From Bacteroidia bacterium (GTDB taxonomy: Bacteria; Bacteroidota; Bacteroidia; Chitinophagales; Saprospiraceae): DNA of 28,092 bases. Location: contig JAUIIF010000003.1 of assembly GCA_030431945.1 (NCBI GenBank), positions 1 through 28,092 of the forward strand, in the 5' to 3' direction. Below are positions 1 to 5,676 of the stretch, in pieces. The notes beneath the pieces are model-generated. The model worked only from the letters and a program-made list of their open reading frames with translations. It ran no database searches and was not told where the DNA came from. Position 1 is the first letter of the stretch. Every line of letters starts with the position of its first letter. The translations under genes were made by a program, and so were the position numbers.

Positions 1-172
1 CGTAACCATCGCCGACCTGGCCGTTGCGCTCAACTGTGGACAGATCAAGACGGGCTCCGCCAGCCGCTCCGACCGGATCGCGAAGTACAACCAGCTGCTC
101 CGCATCGAGGAAGAACTGGGCAGTACGGCCTACTTCCCGGGGCGTGACCTGCTGAAAAAATTAGGACGATAA
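1..172 (+). CDS. eno: Enolase, C-terminal end (partial)
   Basis: The window opens inside a reading frame whose codons start at base 2 and which stops with TAA at 170-172. The peptide carries the enolase C-terminal signature: TIADLAVALNCGQIKTGSAS, followed by RSDRIAKYNQLLRIEEELG and a short FPGRDLLKKLGR tail. Enolase converts 2-phosphoglycerate to phosphoenolpyruvate in the cytoplasm; the SASRSDR stretch belongs to the conserved C-terminal barrel. Only about 56 residues are visible, so the catalytic residues lie outside the window. A hairpin 28 bases downstream probably ends the transcript. The next gene is a FtsB/DivIC-like protein, a common neighbour of eno in many bacteria. Confidence 0.95.
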   Translation, partial: VTIADLAVALNCGQIKTGSASRSDRIAKYNQLLRIEEELGSTAYFPGRDLLKKLGR

Positions 173-199
173 GTGAAAACTTCCGTTTTTACTTCTGCT

Positions 200-238
200 G
201 GGCGGTACCGACAAGTGTTGGTGCCGCCCATCTTTATT
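200..238 (+). terminator. Probable terminator after eno
   Basis: Arms at 200-209 and 220-229 form a 10-bp GC-rich stem with one T-G wobble and a 10-nt loop. A T-rich but broken tract (tctttatt) follows at 231-238. It lies 28 bases after the eno stop codon. Confidence 0.6.
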
Positions 239-270
239 ACCGGAAGGGGTGGTTACCGGTAGGCGGAGGC

Positions 271-303
271 ATACCTAAGTTAAACCACTCCGGCTTAGGT
301 ATA
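271..303. repeat. 33-bp palindromic repeat matching the end of the 10500-10712 element
   Basis: ATACCTAAG at 271-279 is the inverted partner of CTTAGGTAT at 294-302. The 22 bases at 282-303 are identical to 10691-10712, the right end of the 213-bp MITE-like element. This looks like a collapsed or solo copy of the element's ends. It lies in the 398-base gene-free stretch between eno and the next gene. Confidence 0.7.
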
Positions 304-360
304 AAGGTCAAAAAGTGAAGGTGTTGATAAGGTTAATTGCAGGGTGAACAAAGAAGCAGG

Positions 361-520
361 GCAGTCACAAGGTCGCCCGTCATGGGGGTTGGCCCCAACG
401 TAAGCTGACTCGTCCGCCCGGAGACTGCTTATTGACGCTCAGGAAATCTGCCGTTCGGTGGACGAGCCAGGTCGCTAGCTCCCGCCTCGGCCGACGAACT
501 TTGCCTGCTTGCGAAAGGAA
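361..520. repeat. Degenerate copy of a GC-rich dispersed intergenic repeat
   Basis: The stretch holds an imperfect inverted pair, ctcgtccgcc (409-418) and ggtggacgag (457-466). It ends with cgcctcggccgacgaa (483-498), which recurs exactly at 7958-7973 in another intergenic region. A small hairpin of four G and four C flanks ttgg near 385-396. There is no coding signal. The layout resembles a folded REP/BIME-like element rather than a gene. Confidence 0.5.
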
Positions 521-528
521 GGGAATAA

Positions 529-561
529 TTTTCCTTCAATAGTAGCTATTCAATATCTTTA
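529..561 (+). promoter_or_regulatory. Candidate Bacteroidota-type promoter for the FtsB-like gene
   Basis: TATCTTTA at 554-561 matches the Bacteroidota -7 element TANNTTTG except for the last base. TTTT lies at 529-532, 21 bases upstream, a weak -33 element. The predicted start of transcription is only a few bases before the ATG at 571, so the message may be nearly leaderless. This is inference from consensus only. Confidence 0.4.
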
Positions 562-570
562 CCATACGAT

Positions 571-903
571 ATGGCCCAAAAGAAAAAAACAGATCCCATT
601 GCCGACTTGTGGAACAAGTTGCCGCCCTACCTGCGGAACCGCTACTTCCTGGCCCTGGTCGCGTTCTCTTTCTTCATGGTGTTCATAGACCGGCACGACA
701 TCGCCACTCAGTTCCGTCTCCACTCAACGGTAGAGCGCCTGGAGGACGATCTGCAGCGCTATGATGACCTGATTGACGAAGCAGAAGCAGAGAAGTTAGA
801 CATGGAAGCTAACCGGGAAACCTTTGCCCGGGAGGGCTACTTCATGCAGAAAGATGATGAGGACGTCTTCATCATCGTAGAGGAAGGGGAGGAGGAAAGG
901 TAA
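571..903 (+). CDS. FtsB/DivIC-like septum formation initiator family protein
   Basis: The 110-residue protein has a cytoplasmic N-terminus with a Lys cluster, one membrane segment at about residues 27-40 (LALVAFSFFMVFI), and then a charged periplasmic coiled coil (about 50-85) rich in Glu, Asp and Leu. It ends in a short acidic tail. This is the size and layout of the FtsB/DivIC family, small bitopic proteins that bridge FtsL and FtsQ-type partners in the divisome. In the family, a conserved arginine-rich turn and an F-x-R-E-x-Y/G-like motif follow the coil; here TFAREGYFMQKDDEDVFII fits. It sits just after eno, a common arrangement. It is followed by a strong terminator, so it is probably a single-gene transcript. 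Family assignment is firm; FtsB versus DivIC is not resolved. Confidence 0.85.
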   Translation: MAQKKKTDPIADLWNKLPPYLRNRYFLALVAFSFFMVFIDRHDIATQFRLHSTVERLEDDLQRYDDLIDEAEAEKLDMEANRETFAREGYFMQKDDEDVFIIVEEGEEER

Positions 904-944
904 ACGCAGGTTGACCTGTATCACCGTGGCTCAGCTACAAAAGT

Positions 945-979
945 GGCCGGACGAATAACCTTTCGCCCGGCCGTTTTTT
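945..979 (+). terminator. Strong terminator after the FtsB-like gene; may also act on the minus strand
   Basis: Arms 945-955 and 962-972 form an 11-bp stem with one mismatch and a 6-nt loop, followed by GTTTTTT at 973-979. It ends the plus-strand transcript. On the minus strand the same hairpin is followed by ctttt, so it could also stop the RNA locus that comes from the other side. Its T tract overlaps the acceptor end of the tRNA-like element at 977-1050. Confidence 0.85.
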
Positions 980-1050
980 CAAGACGCGGAATCGAACCGC
1001 GACACTCGGTATTGTGAAACCGATGATCTAACCCATTGATCTATCCTGAA
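977..1050 (-). tRNA. tRNA-like cloverleaf with an 8-nt anticodon loop (Val CAC if decoded)
   Basis: Read on the minus strand, a full cloverleaf forms. The 7-bp acceptor pairs 1050-1044 with 984-978 (one G-T pair). The D-arm is GATC/GATC around a loop containing GGG (1041-1025). The anticodon stem TCGGT/ACCGA is 1010-1006 against 1023-1019. The T-arm, CGCGG-TTCGATT-CCGCG, is perfect (1001-985). The discriminator is A at 977 and no CCA is encoded. Two features are odd: the anticodon loop has eight bases (TTCACAAT) and the variable region only four. With the normal U33 the anticodon would read CAC (valine); a shifted reading gives TCA. It lies about 18 bases beyond the permuted tRNA-like module on the same strand and directly before a hairpin terminator. 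It could be a rare tRNA, a frameshift-reading tRNA, a decayed tRNA, or a tRNA-derived part of a larger RNA. Confidence 0.5.
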
Positions 1051-1067
1051 GGTGCATCGTACGTGCT

Positions 1068-1191
1068 GCAGACCCGATTGCCTCAACACACTGCCCGCGT
1101 TTTTCCAACTAAACTACGAGACCCGTTGGTGAGGATAATGATGGTGGTCTCGGGGGGATTCGAACTCCCGGTTCGGGCAATAGCAATCTGC
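1068..1191 (-). ncRNA. Circularly permuted tRNA-like RNA module (Y-RNA-like or permuted tRNA/tmRNA-like domain)
   Basis: In minus-strand order the parts of a tRNA body appear rotated. First come GCCCG (1178-1174), a T-arm with loop TTCGAAT (1169-1153, one A-C mismatch), acceptor strand CGAGACC (1152-1146) and ACCA (1145-1142). A 17-18-nt loop follows. Then come the complementary acceptor strand GGTCTCG (1123-1117), TA, a D-arm GTTT-AGTTGGAA-AAAC (1114-1099), and CGGGC (1097-1093), which pairs with GCCCG. The helix continues outward: GCAATC (1081-1076) pairs with GATTGC (1188-1183), and TGC (1070-1068) with GCA (1191-1189), with internal loops. As a linear RNA this is one long hairpin with D- and T-arms branching off and the acceptor stem closed by a loop. 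That is the plan of the tRNA-mimicking domain of bacterial Y RNAs and of permuted tmRNA. No tmRNA tag frame was found. The sequence signs are strong; the class is inference. Confidence 0.65.
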
Positions 1192-1192
1192 G

Positions 1193-1294
1193 GTCGTCAC
1201 TAACGACGGGGTGAAGCTGAAGCTGGGAGCGAAAGACTGGTACTGAAGTACAACGTCACGGCTTTCGTGCCGGAAATTGTACGGGGTTCAGCTT
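1193..1294 (-). ncRNA. Structured, possibly pseudoknotted RNA domain upstream of the tRNA-like modules
   Basis: On the minus strand several nested helices are visible. AAGCTGAA (1294-1287) pairs with TTCAGCTT (1221-1214). Inside it, GTACAA (1282-1277) pairs with TTGTAC (1253-1248), and inside that CGGC (1272-1269) pairs with GCCG (1262-1259). The last hairpin's loop CGAAA (1267-1263) is complementary to TTTCG (1234-1230), which would make a pseudoknot. A separate hairpin GTCGT-TAGTG-ACGAC follows (1207-1193), directly before the permuted tRNA-like module. It lies between a coding gene and the tRNA mimics on the same strand and may be part of the same transcript. No named RNA family was recognised. 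Confidence 0.45.
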
Positions 1295-1327
1295 GAGACT
1301 AAGGCTTAAGCTAGCTCCAATTTTTTC

Positions 1328-1353
1328 GTTCCGGTGCCCGTAGGCACCGGAAC
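1328..1353. other. Perfect 11-bp hairpin between the 245-aa gene and the RNA locus, without a U tract
   Basis: gttccggtgcc (1328-1338) and ggcaccggaac (1343-1353) form a perfect stem with a 4-nt loop, 8 bases beyond the stop codon of the minus-strand gene. Read on the minus strand it is followed by GAAAAAATTGG, and on the plus strand by gttgtg, so neither side has the run of T expected of an intrinsic terminator. It may be a processing or stabilising hairpin that lets transcription continue into the RNA elements. Confidence 0.6.
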
Positions 1354-1360
1354 GTTGTGA

Positions 1361-2098
1361 TTAAGCGTTGATGTGATCAAGCAGCTGCCCGACCACCTGT
1401 ACCTTTACCACTGCGGCGGTATTGGCCTGGGCGCGGGCAACCTTGACCGCTTCCAGCAGTTCATTAATGCGGCCGAGCAACTCATTTTTGCGACTACGGC
1501 TGATCTTACCGCTGGTGTAGACGGTTTCGTAGCGACCGACCTGAATGTCCAGGTTCAGCAACTCCGTCTGGGCGGGGTGTTCCTTGGTCGCCTCGTATTT
1601 CACGACGACCTTCGGGCGCTTGATGGAGCGGAATTTTACTTCCGGTTCGGTGACGTAGTAGCCGAACTGCTCATCCATTTCCCAGCGCTTAGCCGCGTCC
1701 AGGGTTGGCAATGCCTGGTACAGTTCCCGCAATTTGAGGAGCTGCCCTTCAATGGCCAGCAGGGTGGTGGCGGCCAGCTGGCCGAAGGACTTATCCCCTA
1801 CCTTCAGTTCCGCACGAGCGGTACCGGAAGCGTTGGTTTCTTCCTTTTGCAGTACGGCCAGGAAGCCTTTGGCGAACGTATCCTGCGCCAGGGCCAGCGC
1901 CTCGTCTACGGTCATGACCATTTCCTTGTTTTCATCCGGAATATGCTCGGCGTTTTCTTCCAGCGGCACGTACCGCTTAGTAAGACCGTCGAACATTTCG
2001 GCTTGTTTTTCGAAGGTTTTGCGCAGCCGGCCCAACTCCAGGTTGGCTTTTTGCTTGCGGTCCTGCTCCACGGCAAGTACCTCGTACAGTTTGTTCAT
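1361..2098 (-). CDS. Uncharacterised conserved protein (DUF7873-like) upstream of a tRNA-mimic RNA locus
   Basis: The 245-residue soluble protein has no signal peptide or membrane segment. The first 45 residues (MNKLYEVLAVEQDRKQKAN onward) are helical and basic. The middle has DAAKRWEMDEQFGYYVTEP at about 134-152 and a basic RSIKRPKVVVKYEATKEHPA stretch at about 157-176. The C-terminal helix (NELLEAVKVARAQANTA) ends in LLDHINA. I recognise the pattern LP-LDAA-W, ATKEHPAQ and the ELLE..VK.AR..AN tail from an uncharacterised bacterial family that I recall as DUF7873, about 240 residues long; the label is from memory. No catalytic motif is obvious. Directly downstream on the same strand lie a structured RNA, a permuted tRNA-like module and a cloverleaf, with no clear terminator in between. 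An RNA-binding role is plausible but is inference. Confidence 0.8.
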   Translation of the reverse strand: MNKLYEVLAVEQDRKQKANLELGRLRKTFEKQAEMFDGLTKRYVPLEENAEHIPDENKEMVMTVDEALALAQDTFAKGFLAVLQKEETNASGTARAELKVGDKSFGQLAATTLLAIEGQLLKLRELYQALPTLDAAKRWEMDEQFGYYVTEPEVKFRSIKRPKVVVKYEATKEHPAQTELLNLDIQVGRYETVYTSGKISRSRKNELLGRINELLEAVKVARAQANTAAVVKVQVVGQLLDHINA

Positions 2099-2168
2099 CA
2101 GGGTTTCGTTTTACGTGTGAAAATATATGTCGAGCCTTGGTAAATAAGTTGCACACCTGCCTAATCGC

Positions 2169-2200
2169 TTTGTCTCCCAACGCTACATGCATTACCTTCG
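2169..2200 (+). promoter_or_regulatory. Bacteroidota-type promoter for sucD
   Basis: TTTG at 2169-2172 and TACCTTCG at 2193-2200 are separated by 20 bases, matching TTTG-N19-21-TANNTTTG with one mismatch. The expected start is near 2207, giving an untranslated leader of about 120 bases in which no known riboswitch was recognised. Confidence 0.55.
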
Positions 2201-2326
2201 CGAGCAATTCAGACCGTTTGCGTTTTTTAGGGCGCGGACGCAGGGTGCAAACCCGGTTAACTGGCAGTGCCTGATTGACCGGCCGCTCATCATCTTACAA
2301 CTAAAAAATTTATAACTAATCTCCAG

Positions 2327-3199
2327 ATGGCAGTTCTCGTACACAAAGACTCCAAGATCATCGTTCAGGGCATCACCGGTAAAGAAGGTGGTTTTCACGC
2401 CGAACAGATGAAGGAATACGGCACCAACCTTGTCGGCGGCGTTACCCCCGGCAAAGGTGGTCAGGAAACCCTCGGTGTCCCCGTGTTCAATACGGTTGCA
2501 GAAGCCGTGACTAAAGCAGGAGCTGACGTCAGTGTCATCTTCGTTCCGCCGCCCTTCGCCGGAGATGCGATTATGGAGGCTGCCGCTGCGGGCATTAAGG
2601 TAATCATCTGTATCACCGAAGGTATCCCGGTACAGGATATGGTGAAGGTTCGTTCCTTTATCAACGACTACGACTGTCGGCTGGTCGGCCCCAACTGCCC
2701 CGGCGTCATCACCCCCGGAGAAGCCAAGTGTGGCATTATGCCCGGCTTTATCCACCACCCCGGCCGCATCGGCATTGTGTCCCGCTCCGGTACGCTGACG
2801 TACGAAGCAGTGGATCAGGTAACCAAGGCAGGCATGGGCCAGAGCACCTGTATCGGTATTGGCGGAGACCCCATCATCGGTACAACGACCAAGGATGCCG
2901 TAGAACTGCTGATGAACGATCCGGATACGGACGGCATCATCATGATCGGCGAAATTGGCGGTACGATGGAAGCAGATGCTGCCCGCTACATCAAGGAGCA
3001 CGGTACGAAGCCGGTCGTCGGCTTCATTGCCGGCCAGACGGCCCCTAAAGGCCGTACCATGGGCCACGCCGGTGCCATCGTTGGTGGCCACGAGGACACG
3101 GCGGAGGCCAAGATGAAAATCATGGCCGAGTGTGGCATTCACGTAGTCACCAGCCCGGCAGAGATCGGTATCACCATGGTGAAGGCGATGCAGGGATAA
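2327..3199 (+). CDS. sucD: Succinyl-CoA synthetase (ADP/GDP-forming) alpha subunit
   Basis: The 290-residue protein has the usual length of SucD. Visible hallmarks are the N-terminal CoA-binding Rossmann domain (KIIVQGITGKEGGFHAEQM, then GVTPGKGGQ at about 41-49), VGPNCPGVITPGE at about 123-135, IGIVSRSGTLTYE, and the phosphohistidine loop GRTMGHAGAIVGG near residue 245. With the beta subunit SucC it interconverts succinyl-CoA and succinate with nucleotide phosphorylation in the TCA cycle. sucC is not adjacent, so the subunits are encoded at separate loci here. A promoter-like pair lies upstream at 2169-2200 and a hairpin follows the stop, so it is probably monocistronic. Confidence 0.97.
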   Translation: MAVLVHKDSKIIVQGITGKEGGFHAEQMKEYGTNLVGGVTPGKGGQETLGVPVFNTVAEAVTKAGADVSVIFVPPPFAGDAIMEAAAAGIKVIICITEGIPVQDMVKVRSFINDYDCRLVGPNCPGVITPGEAKCGIMPGFIHHPGRIGIVSRSGTLTYEAVDQVTKAGMGQSTCIGIGGDPIIGTTTKDAVELLMNDPDTDGIIMIGEIGGTMEADAARYIKEHGTKPVVGFIAGQTAPKGRTMGHAGAIVGGHEDTAEAKMKIMAECGIHVVTSPAEIGITMVKAMQG

Positions 3200-3231
3200 G
3201 GCGAAGGCGTCTTGCACGAAACAAACTGAAA

Positions 3232-3263
3232 ACGGGCCGCTTCCTTTAGAGGGAGTGGCCCGT
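3232..3263 (+). terminator. Hairpin after sucD (terminator-like, no T tract)
   Basis: acgggcc (3232-3238) and ggcccgt (3257-3263) extend inward through gcttcc/gggagt to a 13-bp stem with wobbles and a 6-nt loop. The next bases are gtcagtcag, not a T run. It lies 32 bases after the sucD stop. The rest of the gap to 3552 shows only a short inverted pair (gcgcag/ctgcgc near 3375-3412) and no gene. Confidence 0.5.
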
Positions 3264-3552
3264 GTCAGTCAGAAGCGGTTAGTTTGAGGCCCGTTGCAGG
3301 CCAATAAGAACGAGCGCAAAAAGGTGAAGTTCGCCGGCCTTTGCCCTTCTGGGAAAGGAAGCATAACGATAGCCGCGCAGCGACCTGATTATTTTCCGGG
3401 CTACTGCGCAGTTGTCCGCCGAACGTTAGTTTTATTATTTAACTCCTCGGTGAATTAACCAGCTTGTTCTTTGTATTTCAGCCAGCGAGCTATTGTATTG
3501 GCCCAGCAGCAACTGTTTGGTGCGGACGCGTTTAACGAAAAAAAGGAAGCTT

Positions 3553-4056
3553 ATGAATCTTTCAGCATCAGGGATATTAATACTAGCTACCCTATTAATT
3601 TATGGGTGTGATGAAAATAGACCAACAATTGAATACGTCTACGACTCTCAGCGGATAAGTGCTAAAATTAAGGAGGAACAAATATTAAGTAGATACAATG
3701 CTGAAAAGATTAAGAGGTTAGGGTTCCCCATTAGCGAAAACTCACAATATGTCATTAATCTTTTTGAGAATGGTCTCAAGGAAATGGAAGGGCCAGTCGT
3801 GAATGGGAAAAAAGAAGGGTTGTGGAAGTATTACTATTCAAACGGAGCTCCTAAGGGACACGTAACGTACAAACAAGGTAAGATCAATGGCAGGGTATTT
3901 GAAATAGACTCACTTGGTGGCGTAAGATTCGTCGGAACTCAAATAATGGGGGAACTTGATGGGTGGGCCACCTACTTCTTTGCAGATGGTACCATTAGGA
4001 AACAAGGCCGGTTCAAGAATGACCAGGAAGTCGGTCCCTGGATTCGGAATGAATGA
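3553..4056 (+). CDS. Lipoprotein with MORN/YwqK-like repeats, AT-rich
   Basis: The frame opens at 3493, but the ATG at 3553 is preferred: it has an aaggaag ribosome site 3-4 bases upstream and begins a clear lipoprotein signal, MNLSASGILILATLLIYGC, with Cys19 as the lipidation site. The 167-residue product should be anchored in the envelope. The C-terminal half has MORN-like repeats of the YwqK type: GPVVNGKKEGLWKYYYSNG, then a degenerate GKINGRVFEI, GELDGWATYFFADGTIRKQG and RFKNDQEVGPW. Such repeats form beta hairpins, and the family is common in Bacteroidota lipoproteins of unknown function. Codon use (tta, ata, aga, aaa) is visibly more AT-rich than in the flanking sucD and aroA, which suggests recent acquisition. 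No partner gene lies beside it. Function unknown. Confidence 0.75.
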   Translation: MNLSASGILILATLLIYGCDENRPTIEYVYDSQRISAKIKEEQILSRYNAEKIKRLGFPISENSQYVINLFENGLKEMEGPVVNGKKEGLWKYYYSNGAPKGHVTYKQGKINGRVFEIDSLGGVRFVGTQIMGELDGWATYFFADGTIRKQGRFKNDQEVGPWIRNE

Positions 4057-4077
4057 AAAAGTCTTCCGCTAACTTAT

Positions 4078-4107
4078 TAAGGCCATGAGAAATACTTAAC
4101 GGCCTTA
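4078..4107. terminator. Small inverted repeat between convergent lipoprotein gene and aroA
   Basis: taaggcc (4078-4084) pairs with ggcctta (4101-4107) around a 16-nt loop, 21 bases after the lipoprotein stop codon and upstream of the end of aroA on the other strand. No good T tract follows on either strand, so the terminator role is tentative. Confidence 0.35.
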
Positions 4108-4162
4108 CCGGTAGGCGCTGCAGCGAGCGCGCGGATGCCCCCATATTTAGCTTGACGAACGG

Positions 4163-5440
4163 CTAGTCTGCGATCTCCTCAACCACGAACCCCAGCTGCT
4201 CAAAATCCCGGTAGAAATCGGGATAGCTCTTTCCCACCACTTCCGGATCTTCGATCCGGATCGGGTTAAGCAGCGCCAGGGGAGCCATTGCCATGGCCAT
4301 CCGGTGATCGTGGTAGGTAGCAAAGGTGGGCGGGGTAGGGGTAAAGGTGGCTTTACCTTCCTGGCCAAAGTACTGCTGCCCCCCTTCGCTACCACTCAGG
4401 TGGGCCGGGATTTTGTACAGGGCTACGCCCAGTTTGCCGAGTTCGGCCTTCATGGCGGCAACGCGGTCCGTTTCCTTGATGAAGAGCGTTTGTAAGCCGC
4501 TGTACAGCGCCTGTACACCCAGGCCGGCACAAGTAGCCATAAGGGTTTGGGCAATGTCGGGACAGGTGACAAAGTCTTGTTCAAAAAGGGGCGGGGCGGG
4601 GGCGCCTGCGGGCTTTTGCAGGCGCAGGCCGGTGGCGTTGAAGGTTGTGGTAACGCCGAAGCGCTCGTAGAGCTTTGCGACAACAGCATCTCCCTGCACG
4701 CTGTCGGCAAAGAGTCCGTCTATTTGCAGGTCTGCGCTGGTGGCCAGCGCCGCCAGGCCGTAGTAGTAACTGGCGGCGGACCAGTCGGCCTCAACCGTAA
4801 ACTCCCGGGGCTGATAGGCTTGCGGAGGAACGATAATGGTTTGTTCTTCCCAGGTATGCGCTACGCCAAAATAGGCCATCAAGGACAGGGTCATGTTGAT
4901 GTAGGGCAGACTGACGATGTCGCCTTCCAGGGTCAGGCGCAGGCCCTGTGGCAGGGTGGGGGCCAACATCAGCAGGCTGGAGATGTACTGGCTGCTGGTA
5001 TCCGCAGCAATGGAGAGCGCACTGGCCCGGTTTAGGGTGCTGTACCCGATTTTGAGCGGTGGGTAGCCCTCCTGCTCGGTGTAGGTAATGTCCGCGCCAA
5101 GTTGCCGGAGGGCATCCACCAGGATGCCGATCGGCCGCTCTTTCATCCGCTTGCTACCCGTTAGAATCTGTTGGCCCGGCCGCCGGCTGAGGAAACCGGT
5201 AAGGAACCGGAAAGTGGTGCCGGCCGGGCCGGCATCCAGCACTTCTTCCTCACTGTCCAGCAACCGCTCCAGACGGACGGTATCATCCGCCGCGGCCAGG
5301 CGGTGAATGGGGAAGCCGCCGGGCGTAAGGGCCCGGATAATCAGGGCACGGTTGGCGATGGACTTGGAGCCCGTGAGCGAGATACGACCGGTAAGCGGGG
5401 TGTTGGGGTGGCTGAGTTGGTACATGGGGTTGGCAGACAT
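4163..5440 (-). CDS. aroA: 3-phosphoshikimate 1-carboxyvinyltransferase (EPSP synthase)
   Basis: The 425-residue protein matches AroA in length and motifs: TGSKSIANRALII near residues 23-35 (substrate-binding Lys/Ser), DAGPAGTTFRFL at about 70-81, KRMKERPIGILVDALRQLGA at about 97-116, and DHRMAMAMAPLAL near the C-terminus. The enzyme joins phosphoenolpyruvate and shikimate-3-phosphate in chorismate and aromatic amino acid synthesis. The usual LPGSKS is TGSKS here and the usual NAGT segment is GPAGTT, as in Bacteroidota homologues. The start at 5440 (MSANPMYQL) is used; an in-frame ATG at 5425 is possible. A promoter-like element lies about 20 bases upstream. No other aro gene is adjacent. Confidence 0.95.
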   Translation of the reverse strand: MSANPMYQLSHPNTPLTGRISLTGSKSIANRALIIRALTPGGFPIHRLAAADDTVRLERLLDSEEEVLDAGPAGTTFRFLTGFLSRRPGQQILTGSKRMKERPIGILVDALRQLGADITYTEQEGYPPLKIGYSTLNRASALSIAADTSSQYISSLLMLAPTLPQGLRLTLEGDIVSLPYINMTLSLMAYFGVAHTWEEQTIIVPPQAYQPREFTVEADWSAASYYYGLAALATSADLQIDGLFADSVQGDAVVAKLYERFGVTTTFNATGLRLQKPAGAPAPPLFEQDFVTCPDIAQTLMATCAGLGVQALYSGLQTLFIKETDRVAAMKAELGKLGVALYKIPAHLSGSEGGQQYFGQEGKATFTPTPPTFATYHDHRMAMAMAPLALLNPIRIEDPEVVGKSYPDFYRDFEQLGFVVEEIAD

Positions 5441-5459
5441 GGCAAAAGCTTGAAGGGTG

Positions 5460-5467
5460 TAAAGGTA
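5460..5467 (-). promoter_or_regulatory. Candidate -7 element for aroA
   Basis: On the minus strand TACCTTTA matches TANNTTTG except the last base and lies 20 bases before the aroA ATG. No convincing -33 element was seen. The rest of the 5441-5676 gap between the divergent aroA and corA holds no recognised feature. Confidence 0.35.
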
Positions 5468-5676
5468 GACAAGCCCGGCGCCTTATCGTTGACCGGAAAC
5501 GAACAGATGGGGCAGCAATTACGATTTGTATGGCGTAGTATTGAGCGGCGGCGTTACACTGCAGCGCTCGCGCTTACCCCTTTAGCCGGCACCGGCGGCC
5601 GCGCCCCGGAAAATCAGCATCTGGCCGCAAATTGTATCTTGTCGGTCCAGGTCTACTTACAGTTTAGCCTTCAACC

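Noticed and set aside
960..1340. Permuted (two-piece) tmRNA with a tag frame
   Set aside because: The permuted tRNA-like domain fits, but no short frame ending in a LAA/VAA-type degron was found after the acceptor 5' strand. The frame ending in E-L-A before TAA near 1307-1318 lies on the wrong side and lacks the usual tag text. The acceptor also lacks the G3-U70 alanine identity pair (it has T3-A70).
1373..2143. 256-residue open frame on the plus strand
   Set aside because: It is antisense to the 245-aa conserved gene. Its translation is rich in Gln, Phe and Leu as expected of a complement, and it matches no family.
2192..3217. 341-residue open frame on the minus strand
   Set aside because: It is antisense to sucD, which is certain; the His/Asp/Ala-rich text is a typical complement of GC-rich coding sequence.
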